Below, one piece after another: positions 44,726 through 53,000 of a stretch of DNA of 64,000 nt. The first letter of the stretch is position 1. Each line of letters begins with the position of its first letter. The notes under the pieces are model-generated. The model did not search any database and had not been told where the DNA came from. It was given only the letters and a program-made list of their open reading frames with translations. Source of the stretch: an uncultured Candidatus Binatia bacterium (GTDB taxonomy: Bacteria; Desulfobacterota; Binatia; Bin18); contig OY282457.1 of NCBI GenBank assembly GCA_958296235.1, positions 885,769-949,768 of the forward strand, read 5' to 3'. A program made the translations under genes and the position numbers.

Positions 44726-44745
44726 CGTTACCAAAGGATACGCTC

Positions 44746-45072
44746 ATGAATAAGAAAAAGAATGGGCAAGCCATCCCCCCACTTTCCCGGCGCGCAAAAG
44801 AAGAAGACATCATCAAATGGACCGCCGCTCATGACGTCTTTGACCGACTCGACGCCGGCGTAGCAGAAATTGTTGACGAGCGGCAGGATTTGGATGCACT
44901 GCTGGAGGTTGCGCTGAAACAGCGGAATACCGCACAGCTTACGATGCGCATTCCTCCCGCAATGAAGGCTGCTTTAGGCCATTTAGCCCGAGAACGGACA
45001 ACTGACGTGACCACACTTGCTCGTATGTGGTTAGCGGAACGATTACAGCAAGAATTAAAAACGCGGGACTGA
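44746..45072 (+). CDS. CopG/BrnA-like antitoxin
   Basis: A 108-residue protein. The C-terminal part (LTMRIPPAMKAALGHLARER and TTLARMWLAERLQQEL) is a ribbon-helix-helix DNA-binding domain; the N-terminal acidic half (AHDVFDRLDAGVAEIVDERQ) would bind the toxin. The ATG at 44746, with AAAGGA upstream, is chosen over one at 44722 that lies across the toxin stop. It would bind both toxin and operator DNA in a toxin-antitoxin operon. Confidence 0.72.
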   Translation: MNKKKNGQAIPPLSRRAKEEDIIKWTAAHDVFDRLDAGVAEIVDERQDLDALLEVALKQRNTAQLTMRIPPAMKAALGHLARERTTDVTTLARMWLAERLQQELKTRD

Positions 45073-45078
45073 ACCGGA

Positions 45079-45591
45079 CTAGCCCTTTCTCTGCATCATA
45101 ACGAGCGAATACGGCTCAAACGTACCCGTTCCAAAATCGACCTCAAGCCGCTCGGCAAAGCCGCTTTCGCGCGGGCTCAGAATCTTCCGCGCGCGTTGCG
45201 CATTGGGCTGATGTCCGGGTGGGCGGTCGGGAAAAGAGAGCCTTGGCCCATCCCAGGTCAGTTCGTAGTCAATCAACCCTCCCCCATCGGTATAGGCGCG
45301 GGCTTCGAGTTGATGGCGAGTGGCATGACAGCCGAGTATCACACAGGCTTCATGCACATCTAAGAGCCCGTTTTTCAGAGGGTAGACCACCCGCATGCGC
45401 AGGGACAGAAATTGACCGCCGGCCTCCCACGCGCCAACCATCTGCTTGTGAAATCGTTGCCCACCTTTCGAGTAGCTCCCGTCGCCTTGAAAGGCTCCGA
45501 CGAGAAATGCGGCCTTCTGGAGCAGTTGCGGGTGCGGTCTGGGCGGGTGGGCGAGTTTATCAGACAGCAATGGGTCCATCAGAGTCGGCAT
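45079..45591 (-). CDS. Predicted beta-barrel protein (DUF1579/nitrobindin-like)
   Basis: A 170-residue soluble protein. The opening AAFLVGAFQGDGSYSKGGQR and successive strands (FLSLRMRVVYPLKNGLLDVH, GLIDYELTWDG, DFGTGTFEPYSLVM) resemble calycin-like beta-barrels such as DUF1579 or nitrobindin-like proteins, which often bind heme or a small ligand. The assignment is by shape only. GGAGG lies 6 bases upstream of the ATG. It ends near the antitoxin gene. Confidence 0.55.
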   Translation of the reverse strand: MPTLMDPLLSDKLAHPPRPHPQLLQKAAFLVGAFQGDGSYSKGGQRFHKQMVGAWEAGGQFLSLRMRVVYPLKNGLLDVHEACVILGCHATRHQLEARAYTDGGGLIDYELTWDGPRLSFPDRPPGHQPNAQRARKILSPRESGFAERLEVDFGTGTFEPYSLVMMQRKG

Positions 45592-45611
45592 GCGTCCTCC
45601 TTACTGACACC

Positions 45612-45628
45612 GGCGGGGCGGCCCCGCC
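45612..45628 (-). terminator. GC-rich hairpin after the B12 import operon
   Basis: A 7-bp GGCGGGG/CCCCGCC stem with a 3-base loop lies between the btuD stop and the next minus-strand gene. There is no U tract, so its terminator role is uncertain. Confidence 0.35.
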
Positions 45629-45642
45629 AGGTGCGGAACGGC

Positions 45643-46464
45643 TCACATCCGGGAGGGCGGCCCTGATGCGCCAGACGACCGGGCGGCGCGAAGGGGGATG
45701 ATATGGAGTGCCCCCGTCTCTGGGTTCTCCCCTAGCGCGACATCGACCCCATAGACAGCGCGAATGGCGTCAACAGTCAAGACGGCCCGGGGCGTTCCGG
45801 CTGCGTAGACCCGCCCGGTATGGAGCAGCGCGACCGAGGCACAGACCGCCGCGGCCAAATTGAGGTCGTGGAGAACGCTGACGACCGTCACGCCCTGTTG
45901 GACCAATGCCGTCAGGACATCAGCCAGGCCAAATTGATGCCGCATATCCAGGTTCGTTGTGGGTTCGTCAAGCAGCAGAAAGGTCGGATTCTGGGCCAGG
46001 GCGCGGGCAAGCATCACCCGCTGGAACTCACCACCGGACAGCGTGGTAACCTGCCGGTCGGCGAACTGCGAGACTTCGGTCAGCTGCATGGCCCGCTGAA
46101 TGATCTCTTCGTCTTCGCGCCCCTCACTTTGCCAACGCTCAAGATGGGGAGCGCGGCCCAGGGCGACGACTTCTCGCACCTGAAACGGAAAAGACAAGTC
46201 CGTGCGCTGCGGGAGGAAAGCAAGCTGCTTGGCGCGCGCCCGGCTGGACCACTGCCCGAACGCCTTCCCGGCGAATAGCACAACCCCCGTCGAGGCCGGC
46301 AACACCCCGGCCATAATGCGCAGGAGGGTTGATTTTCCGGCGCCGTTGGGACCCAGGATGCCGATCCATTGTCCGGGGGACAGATCAATCGAAATATCAT
46401 CCAGAATCAGCGTACGGTCGGGAGTGTAGCGGATGTGCTGGAGGGCAAAAGCCGGAGTTTGCAT
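45643..46464 (-). CDS. btuD: Cobalamin/iron-siderophore-type ABC transporter ATP-binding protein
   Basis: A 273-residue ATPase of the FecE/BtuD/HmuV family. Walker A GPNGAGKST (38-46), ABC signature TLSGGEFQRVMLARAL, Walker B FLLLDEPTTNLD and the switch His (VLHDLNLAA) are all present. It powers the permease encoded 14 bp upstream. With the B12 riboswitch and cobQ next door, a corrinoid substrate is the best inference; the ATPase alone could also serve heme or siderophore. Confidence 0.88.
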   Translation of the reverse strand: MQTPAFALQHIRYTPDRTLILDDISIDLSPGQWIGILGPNGAGKSTLLRIMAGVLPASTGVVLFAGKAFGQWSSRARAKQLAFLPQRTDLSFPFQVREVVALGRAPHLERWQSEGREDEEIIQRAMQLTEVSQFADRQVTTLSGGEFQRVMLARALAQNPTFLLLDEPTTNLDMRHQFGLADVLTALVQQGVTVVSVLHDLNLAAAVCASVALLHTGRVYAAGTPRAVLTVDAIRAVYGVDVALGENPETGALHIIPLRAARSSGASGPPSRM

Positions 46465-46478
46465 GGTCGGCCTACTCG

Positions 46479-47537
46479 CTATCCGGGGTTTCGCTGGGCT
46501 CTATCCTGTCTGAGCAGCAGGTGCAAGAAGAGCGGCGCTCCGACGCAGGCGGTGATAATGCCCAGACGCAATTCTTCGCTGACCACGAGCGTACGCGCCA
46601 GCAGGTCGCACCACACCAGGAAAACGGCCCCGCCCAGCGCCGCGTTCGGCAACAGCGTCCGATGGTTGGGGCCGACCAGCAGCCGCATGGCATGCGGCAC
46701 AACCAGGCCAACGAATCCAATAGTCCCGCTCACCGCCACCGCGGCACCCGCCAGCAACGCCGAGAACACCAGCAGGCAGCGCTTGACCGTCTCTACCCGC
46801 AGGCCGAGCGTTGTCGCGGTCTCTTCGCCGAGCGTCAGGACATTCAGGTCACGCGCCAAGCACAGCACGGGGAGGAAGCCGGCGAGCGCGAACGGCAGTA
46901 TCATCTGCAAATGGGGCCAACTCCGTCCATCCAGCCCGCCCATGAGCCAGAACAGGAGTTGGCGCGAGACCTCGTAGTGCGCCAGGCTCAGCACCAGCGT
47001 GGTCAGCGCCCCAAACAGCGTGTTGGCCGCAACCCCGACGAGCAGGAGCTGCGCGAGCGCGGCGCGGCCCTGCCGCGTAGCGAACAGATACACCCCAAAG
47101 GCGGAGGTCAGCGCGCCGGCGAACGTGGCGAGCGGCAGGGCGAACGTGGTCCCCGTGGCCAGCCCGCAACTGATAGCCAGCGCGCCGGCCAGCGCACCGC
47201 CGCTCGACACACCGATCAGGCCGGCGTCCGCCAGCGGGTTGCGGAACAGGCCCTGCATAGCCGCGCCGGCCACGGCCAGACTGGCCCCGACCACGGCCGC
47301 GGCCAAAACACGGGGCAGGCGAATCAGGTAGACGATCGTGGCCGGCGCACGCTCATGGGCGTCGATTGGCAGCTCGAACAGCGCACGCCATAACAGACGG
47401 GCGGTGGTCTCCAGGGGGATCGAGACTTGTCCCCAGGCAACCGCGACCGTCATCGACACGGCCAGCAGGCCGACCCACACCGGCAGCGACCAGATGGCCC
47501 CCCGGCGATGCCTTGGGCTGTCAGTGCGTCTGTCCAT
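46479..47537 (-). CDS. btuC: FecCD-family permease, likely cobalamin (BtuC)
   Basis: A 352-residue inner-membrane permease of the FecCD/BtuC type with about ten helices. Family marks include IRLPRVLAAAVVGASLAVAG, QGLFRNPLADAGLIGVSSGG and IGFVGLVVPHAMRLLVGP. The ATG at 47537 is preferred; it overlaps the end of the btuF gene by 17 bases, supporting one transcript. It forms the channel with BtuD and receives substrate from BtuF. Confidence 0.88.
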   Translation of the reverse strand: MDRRTDSPRHRRGAIWSLPVWVGLLAVSMTVAVAWGQVSIPLETTARLLWRALFELPIDAHERAPATIVYLIRLPRVLAAAVVGASLAVAGAAMQGLFRNPLADAGLIGVSSGGALAGALAISCGLATGTTFALPLATFAGALTSAFGVYLFATRQGRAALAQLLLVGVAANTLFGALTTLVLSLAHYEVSRQLLFWLMGGLDGRSWPHLQMILPFALAGFLPVLCLARDLNVLTLGEETATTLGLRVETVKRCLLVFSALLAGAAVAVSGTIGFVGLVVPHAMRLLVGPNHRTLLPNAALGGAVFLVWCDLLARTLVVSEELRLGIITACVGAPLFLHLLLRQDRAQRNPG

Positions 47538-48504
47538 GCTGCTGAAACGCCGCCGGGTTCCCCTTGGCAAACGCCTGCGGATGGAGGACGCGGGCCATAC
47601 GCTCGACCCCCTTCACAATATGGTGCGACAACGAACTGACCGACGGACCGGGGAGGACGTACACCCGGCGCTGTTGGATCGCGTCTATCGTCGCCAGGCT
47701 CGCCTCGGCCAGCAGCGCGGGACGCAGGCTGGCGGGGCCGTCTTGGTCAGTCGCGCCACCGACCAGGATCACCGCCGGGTTGAGTTGGATGAGCATTTCG
47801 CGGGAGAGCTGCTTGACGCCGTGGATACCAGCCTCGGCGGCGACGTTCAGGCCGCCGGCCCAGCCAATCATCTCGTTCAGCGTCGTGCCGTGTCCGGCCG
47901 TAAAACCGCCGGGAAAATAGTACAGGGTGCGGGGGCGCGGGGCACGGGCCACGCGCTCCCGCACGGCGCGCAGGCGGCGGTCCATAGTGGCGATCAGCCG
48001 ACGGGCCTGCGGCAGCGCGCCAACCGCCCGCCCAACGGCCAGAACGTTGCGCTGGACCCCGGCAAAGGACTCGTAGCGGGCGATCTCGCACACCGGGATG
48101 CCGCTCGCGCGCAGGAGCCGGCGGGCCGTCACCCCGGTGTAGGCCGAAGCGCTGACGATGACGAGGTCAGGCTGTAAGGCGATCACCTGTTCGGCGTTGG
48201 CGTGGACCTTGTGCCGGACCGGGCGGGCGGTCTCCACGCTATGGGAGTAGCGCGGATCGTCGACCAGCCAGCTCAGACCCAGAATCCGTCCGGTCGGGAT
48301 GAGCGCCAGCAGGATCTCGTCGCCGGCCAGCGTCATCGACACGATCCGGCGCGGCAAAGATACGGCAGGCGAGACCTGGCCGCGCACGAGGTGCTCGCGG
48401 TAGACGAACGCGGCCAGCAGCGCCACGCCCGTCAGCCACACAGCGAGGCGCGTGGCCAGCCGGAGTGGCCCGTTCAGCCTGAGTCGAACGGATGAGCGCA
48501 GCAC
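47521..48504 (-). CDS. btuF: Periplasmic cobalamin-type substrate-binding protein (BtuF-like)
   Basis: A 327-residue class III (BtuF/FepB type) binding protein. An N-terminal membrane anchor or signal (LATRLAVWLTGVALLAAFVY) is followed by the two-lobe fold: PRRIVSMTLAGDEILLALIP, VIALQPDLVIVSASAYTGVT, LNEMIGWAGGLNVAAEAGIH. It hands ligand to BtuC. The ligand is inferred from the riboswitch and gene order; heme or iron-siderophore binders look alike. Confidence 0.83.
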   Translation of the reverse strand: MLRSSVRLRLNGPLRLATRLAVWLTGVALLAAFVYREHLVRGQVSPAVSLPRRIVSMTLAGDEILLALIPTGRILGLSWLVDDPRYSHSVETARPVRHKVHANAEQVIALQPDLVIVSASAYTGVTARRLLRASGIPVCEIARYESFAGVQRNVLAVGRAVGALPQARRLIATMDRRLRAVRERVARAPRPRTLYYFPGGFTAGHGTTLNEMIGWAGGLNVAAEAGIHGVKQLSREMLIQLNPAVILVGGATDQDGPASLRPALLAEASLATIDAIQQRRVYVLPGPSVSSLSHHIVKGVERMARVLHPQAFAKGNPAAFQQHGQTH

Positions 48505-48537
48505 GTCTCCCCTCTTGGCCTTCGTCGACTTTCGATA

Positions 48538-50556
48538 TCAGAACTCTGCCCGGAAGCCGGTCATAAAAGTCGTTTCTGCGGACGAGAAGTTCACAATCTC
48601 CTGATAGTCGGCGTCAAACAGATTCTTCACCTTTCCTTCCAGGGTCAAGGCGCGCATACCCCAGCGCTCTTCAAACAGCAGCCAGGATAGGGCGATGTCC
48701 GCCCGCTCATAGCCGTCGTGCAGTACGCTGCCGCCCGAGGCGAAACTGTACTCGGACACATTCCCTTTGAGATACAGATGGAAGTTCGCGTTCAGGCGCG
48801 CGCCGGCGTAGTTCAGCGTCAACGACCCGACATGCTTGGGCCGCCGAATCAGCGGCCCGCCCTTTGCGTACGCGCCACTTGCCGGGCCGTCGAGGACTGT
48901 GGTCTCCAGATACGTGTACGAGCCGCGCGCCGAGAAGCCGTAGGGCAGCGAGGCGCGCGCGCCGGCTTCGAGCCCTCGGCTGCGGGTGCGCTCGACGTTG
49001 AGAAAGGTCGGCGCCGGCGCTTCCGTAAAGGTGTACGCAATCAGGTTTTTATGCGTGGAGGAAAACCAGGTCAGGCTCAACGTGGCATCCAAGCCAGCCA
49101 GATTGAGCGGCTGGTCCACGCCGAGTTCCCAGCTCTTGGATTCTTCCGGTTTCAGGTTGGGGTCGCCGCGGGAAAATGCGGAGTCGCTGAAATTTTCGTA
49201 AAAACTGGCAGCTTTGAGACCCCGGCTATAGCCGCCCCGCAGCTTGGTGTTGAGGCCGGGCAGCACGAAGGCGGCCGAGGCGCGTGGGTTGACGTGCGTC
49301 CCGTACGTAAACGCGTCGTCCACGCGGAACCCGGACGTGACGAATAGCGTGTCGCGCCACGCCAGACGGAGTTGGGAGTAGAACGACTGCGCATTGCGGC
49401 TGGCAACGAGTCCGCCAAAGGTCGTCTTCTGGTCGTAGTGCTCACTTTCGACCGAGCCACCGAGCGTGAAGACCGGCGATATATCATGCAGAACCGGCAG
49501 GAAAAAATCTGAGGAATAATCGGCAGACACGCGATATTGGCGATCCCTGCTGACGTAGGCCTCGAAGTCTATGCCTTCATCCTGCGGGTCACGATAGGTT
49601 TGCCAGTCGTATAACAATCCGAGTTGCAGGGAGTGGCGCCACCAGGCCGCGGGCTGATAGACCGCGCGCGGGCCAAGGATCAGGCGGCGACTGTCGGTGT
49701 ACGCCCGCGGGTCCAGCATGTTGTCACGCCGGTCGATACGATCGCCGGAACTCGTTGGAAAATGAAATCGGCTGTCGATGTAGCGGACGGTCGTCATGAG
49801 GTGCAAGGTGTCGTGCGGGTCAAGGTCAAACCGGGCCGCAAGGGTGGTATTGCTGAAATCATTGTTGATCGACAGGAGACCCTCGCTGTCAACCCGTCCG
49901 ATGGCAAGGTTGTAGCCGTACAGGCTCGTCCCGCCCGAGACGCCAGCGCGTTCCTCGAAGGTGTCGGGGTTGCCCATACGGAAGCCCAGCGCCACGCGCG
50001 CCGGACCCTGCCCGCGTGGCGTGAGGAGTTGGATGACCGAACTCATGGCGTCGGACCCGTACAGGGCGCTCTGTGGGCCGCGCACCACTTCAATGCGCCC
50101 CACTCCCAGGGTTGTCAGATCGTTGAAGTTGAACGCGCCGCCAGCCTGATTGACCTTCACCCCGTCTATCAAAATCAAGTTGTGGTCGGACTCGCCGCCG
50201 CGCGTAAAGAGTGACGTGACGCCGCCGCGTCCGCCTGACGAGACAAAGGTCATCCCCGGCACCTCACGCAACTGTTCGAACACGTCGGTGGTCTGGCGTT
50301 GCACGATTTCTTCCTGGCTTAGCACCGTCACCGCATTCGCAGTCTGCGAGACCGACTCTTCCAGCTTGGACGCTGTGACGATGATGGTGTCCAGCTCGGC
50401 GGGAGCCAGCCGCTCTTCGGGTTGCCCGGCGCTGGGCGGTGTGGCGGCCTGCGCCGCCGACGGTGGGGCGGGTGGCGTTTGCGCGGTCGCGCTGCTCACC
50501 ATCCAGACGAGCAACACGACGGTCAGGCCGCAGATATGATGCAAGAGATTATTCAT
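48538..50556 (-). CDS. btuB: TonB-dependent outer-membrane receptor (BtuB-like)
   Basis: A 672-residue outer-membrane beta-barrel with N-terminal plug. A signal peptide (HHICGLTVVLLVWMVSSATA) and Pro/Ala-rich spacer lead to the TonB box region (ELDTIIVTASKLEESV), the plug (LREVPGMTFVSSGGRGG, NLILIDGVKVNQ, IEVVRGPQSALYGSDAMSSV), and the barrel ending in Phe (FMTGFRAEF). It probably takes up corrinoid in exchange for TonB energy; it heads the operon controlled by the riboswitch upstream. The ATG at 50556 has CGAGGAGGGA before it. Confidence 0.92.
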   Translation of the reverse strand: MNNLLHHICGLTVVLLVWMVSSATAQTPPAPPSAAQAATPPSAGQPEERLAPAELDTIIVTASKLEESVSQTANAVTVLSQEEIVQRQTTDVFEQLREVPGMTFVSSGGRGGVTSLFTRGGESDHNLILIDGVKVNQAGGAFNFNDLTTLGVGRIEVVRGPQSALYGSDAMSSVIQLLTPRGQGPARVALGFRMGNPDTFEERAGVSGGTSLYGYNLAIGRVDSEGLLSINNDFSNTTLAARFDLDPHDTLHLMTTVRYIDSRFHFPTSSGDRIDRRDNMLDPRAYTDSRRLILGPRAVYQPAAWWRHSLQLGLLYDWQTYRDPQDEGIDFEAYVSRDRQYRVSADYSSDFFLPVLHDISPVFTLGGSVESEHYDQKTTFGGLVASRNAQSFYSQLRLAWRDTLFVTSGFRVDDAFTYGTHVNPRASAAFVLPGLNTKLRGGYSRGLKAASFYENFSDSAFSRGDPNLKPEESKSWELGVDQPLNLAGLDATLSLTWFSSTHKNLIAYTFTEAPAPTFLNVERTRSRGLEAGARASLPYGFSARGSYTYLETTVLDGPASGAYAKGGPLIRRPKHVGSLTLNYAGARLNANFHLYLKGNVSEYSFASGGSVLHDGYERADIALSWLLFEERWGMRALTLEGKVKNLFDADYQEIVNFSSAETTFMTGFRAEF

Positions 50557-50715
50557 CTTCCCTCCTCGGGGGAGCCGTCCGCGTGGAGAGAAAAGAAACA
50601 GGGCAGCGTGTGTTGGGGACTGCTGAAAACCGCCCAGAGTGGGTCGGCAATAACCCGCGTATCCAAAGAGACAAAACGCTGTAACCCTTCTCCCTCCGCG
50701 GAGAGGCCGGTTCAT

Positions 50716-50900
50716 GGCTTCAGGCAGGTTTCCTGGCTTAGGGGTTCAGGGGTTCACACCCCAACGCCTGTCAGCGGCCTTCCCACCAGCTTGCGCCGGC
50801 AGTGGCATCATCGAGACAGGCTCCCCCATCACAGTGGCGGGACCGCGCCGGCTTTGCACCGACTTCCCTTTTTCACCCTGGATTGGGTACCTCAAGCACG
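50716..50900 (-). promoter_or_regulatory. Cobalamin riboswitch
   Basis: On the minus strand, in order: a 5' helix strand GTGCTTGAGGTACCC, GTGAAAAAGGGAAG, a core matching CGGTGCAAAGCCGGCGCGGT and CCCGCCACTGTGATG, a variable arm, then the B12 box GCCAGGAAACCTGCCTG (at 50719-50738). These are the conserved parts of class I cobalamin riboswitches. It would repress btuB-btuF-btuC-btuD when adenosylcobalamin is bound. It lies about 160 bases before the btuB ATG. Confidence 0.95.
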
Positions 50901-51055
50901 GTTCGGGCCAGTTGGTATCGGAGGCCGGCTGTATTGTCAAGCACAACACCGCTCTGCGGGCCGGCAATAACGAATCCGTGCACTGCTCCTCCTTATCCGT
51001 TCATCACAGGCCATTGCCTTGCAATCTGCGAATGTCCTCGGCATCATGGCTCCCC

Positions 51056-51484
51056 ATGACTGTGCAAGACCTTCCTTCTCCAGGCTCGGTTGAAGGGCAA
51101 AGGGCCGGTGTTGTGGCGTATCGGCAAGAGCCGGACGGTGCCTATGAAATACTGATTATTACCGCCCGGCGGCAGCCTGACGCCTGGATATTCCCGGTCG
51201 GCAAGGTTGATCCGGGCGAGACGCTGGAGCAAGCCGCGGCCCGCGAATGTATGGAAGAGAGCGGCTATACGGTGCGGTGCGGACCGCTACTGAAGGCGCT
51301 TGACCTCGCGCACAAAAACGGCGCCCGCCGTTTTTCTTTTTTTGCCGCCCAGGTAACGGGCGAGGTGGACGAGTACGAAACCGACCGGAGCCGACGCTGG
51401 GTGCCGCTGGCACAGCTCGTCGAGACCGTCAGTGAGGTTTTTGCCCCGGTCGCGCGGGCCGCTCTGGCCCATCTATCCGCCTAG
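51056..51484 (+). CDS. NUDIX hydrolase
   Basis: A 142-residue NUDIX hydrolase. The catalytic box matches GX5EX7REUXEEXGU: GKVDPGETLEQAAARECMEE then SGYT. It hydrolyses a nucleoside-diphosphate-linked compound. Its small size and the VITARRQPDAWIFPVG-type start recall the diphosphoinositol/diadenosine group, but the substrate is open. The ATG at 51056 is chosen; a start at 51032 is also possible. Longer frames run through the riboswitch antisense region and are rejected. cobQ follows 19 bp downstream. Confidence 0.85.
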   Translation: MTVQDLPSPGSVEGQRAGVVAYRQEPDGAYEILIITARRQPDAWIFPVGKVDPGETLEQAAARECMEESGYTVRCGPLLKALDLAHKNGARRFSFFAAQVTGEVDEYETDRSRRWVPLAQLVETVSEVFAPVARAALAHLSA

Positions 51485-51503
51485 CTCGCCAGACGGGGCA
51501 GAC

Positions 51504-53000
51504 ATGAGCGCACGGGTTCTCATGATCCAGGGAACCGGCTCCGACGTCGGGAAGTCGGTTATCGTCGCCGGCTTGTGTCGGATAGCCAAGCGACAGGGCT
51601 GGCGGGTCGCGCCGTTCAAACCCCAGAACATGTCGAACAACGCGGCCGCGTGTGCGGACGGCGGGGAGATTGGCCGGGCGCAGGCCGTACAGGCCCGTGC
51701 CGCCGGGCTTGAGCCGCACCCGGATTTCAACCCCGTGTTGTTGAAGCCACAGACTGACCGGGGGGCACAAGTCGTTGTCCACGGCAAGCCGGTCGGTACG
51801 TTGAACGCTACGGACTATACCACCGGGCGCGCTCACCTGATGACCGCCGTCATGCAGAGTTTCCAGCGTCTCGTCGCAGCCCATGACCTGGTGATCGTCG
51901 AAGGGGCCGGTAGTCCGGCCGAGGTTAATCTGCGAGCCGGCGATATTGCCAATATGGGTTTCGCGCACGCCGCGAACGTGCCTGTCTGCCTGGTTGGCGA
52001 TATTGACCGCGGGGGCGTCATTGCCGCTCTGGTCGGCACCCAGAGTGTGCTGGAGGCCAAGGATCGTGCATTGATTGTCGGGTTTCTGGTCAACAAGTTT
52101 CGGGGCGACCCAGCCCTGTTTACAGAGGGGGTCACGGTGATTGAGCGGCGCACGGGCTGGCCGTGCTTTGGCGTCATCCCGTGGATGCCGGCCGCTACGC
52201 GCCTACCCGCGGAAGACGCGGTATCGCTCTCACTCGGTCATAGCGCGCGCGCCGACTGTATTCAGATCGCGGCCCCCCTGCTGTCTCGCTTGGCGAACTT
52301 CGACGATGCTGACCCGCTCCGGTTTGAACCGGACGTAGATTTTAATTTTGTGCCGCCCGGTCAACCCATCCCGCGTGATGTGGATGTGGTCATCCTTTTG
52401 GGTACCAAATCGACGCTGGGCGACTTGGCCTTCTTACGTGAGCAGGGCTGGGATCACGATGTGATTGCCCATGCGCGAAACGGTGGCCACGTCCTGGGGG
52501 TGTGCGGCGGCTTTCAGATGTTGGGCCACCGCCTCCACGACCTAGCGGGCGCAGACGGGCCGGTCGGATCGCTCAACGGGCTTGGGCTGCTCGATATCGA
52601 GACAACGATGGCGCGCGAGAAAATCGTTCGCCCGGCGCGCGGTCGCTGTTCCCTGAGCGGCGCGTCCGTCACGGGCTATGAAATTCATATGGGTCAGTCA
52701 GGCGGGCCGGCCCTGGCTCGGCCAATGTTTCAACTCGAGACCGGCCCGGATGGTGCGCGCAGCCAAGATGGGCTAATTGAGGGTACGTATCTGCACGGGC
52801 TGTTTGCAAACGATGCGTATCGACGGGGCTGGCTTAGCCGCCTCCGCGACACAACAGCGACGACACTGCAATATGAGGCCAGCGTCGAGGCTGCCCTGGA
52901 TGACGTAGCCGCTACGCTGACCGACAGTATGGATACGGATGCGCTGTTCTCAGCGGCGCGGCGTCCCCGTCAGGTAGCGCTGACAGCTCAGATGCCGTAG
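51504..53000 (+). CDS. cobQ: Cobyric acid synthase
   Basis: A 498-residue ATP- and glutamine-dependent amidotransferase that amidates four side chains of adenosyl-cobyrinic acid a,c-diamide in cobalamin synthesis. The N-terminal DTBS-like nucleotide domain begins VLMIQGTGSDVGKS, with KPQNMSNNA, EGAGSPAEVNL and GDIDRGGVIAA. The C-terminal glutaminase-like domain has the nucleophile in VLGVCGGFQMLG and the His in YEIHMGQSGG. No other cob genes lie nearby, so it may act in corrinoid salvage or with genes elsewhere. The 3' end overlaps the next gene's end by 13 bases. Confidence 0.95.
   Translation: MSARVLMIQGTGSDVGKSVIVAGLCRIAKRQGWRVAPFKPQNMSNNAAACADGGEIGRAQAVQARAAGLEPHPDFNPVLLKPQTDRGAQVVVHGKPVGTLNATDYTTGRAHLMTAVMQSFQRLVAAHDLVIVEGAGSPAEVNLRAGDIANMGFAHAANVPVCLVGDIDRGGVIAALVGTQSVLEAKDRALIVGFLVNKFRGDPALFTEGVTVIERRTGWPCFGVIPWMPAATRLPAEDAVSLSLGHSARADCIQIAAPLLSRLANFDDADPLRFEPDVDFNFVPPGQPIPRDVDVVILLGTKSTLGDLAFLREQGWDHDVIAHARNGGHVLGVCGGFQMLGHRLHDLAGADGPVGSLNGLGLLDIETTMAREKIVRPARGRCSLSGASVTGYEIHMGQSGGPALARPMFQLETGPDGARSQDGLIEGTYLHGLFANDAYRRGWLSRLRDTTATTLQYEASVEAALDDVAATLTDSMDTDALFSAARRPRQVALTAQMP

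Noticed and set aside
46329-47393. A 354-residue plus-strand open frame rich in Gln and Arg
   Set aside because: It is antisense to btuC/btuD and reflects GC-rich codon use; no recognisable domain.
50714-51055. N-terminal extension of the NUDIX protein
   Set aside because: This stretch is the antisense of the cobalamin riboswitch, and its translation has no family resemblance; the NUDIX fold starts after 51056.
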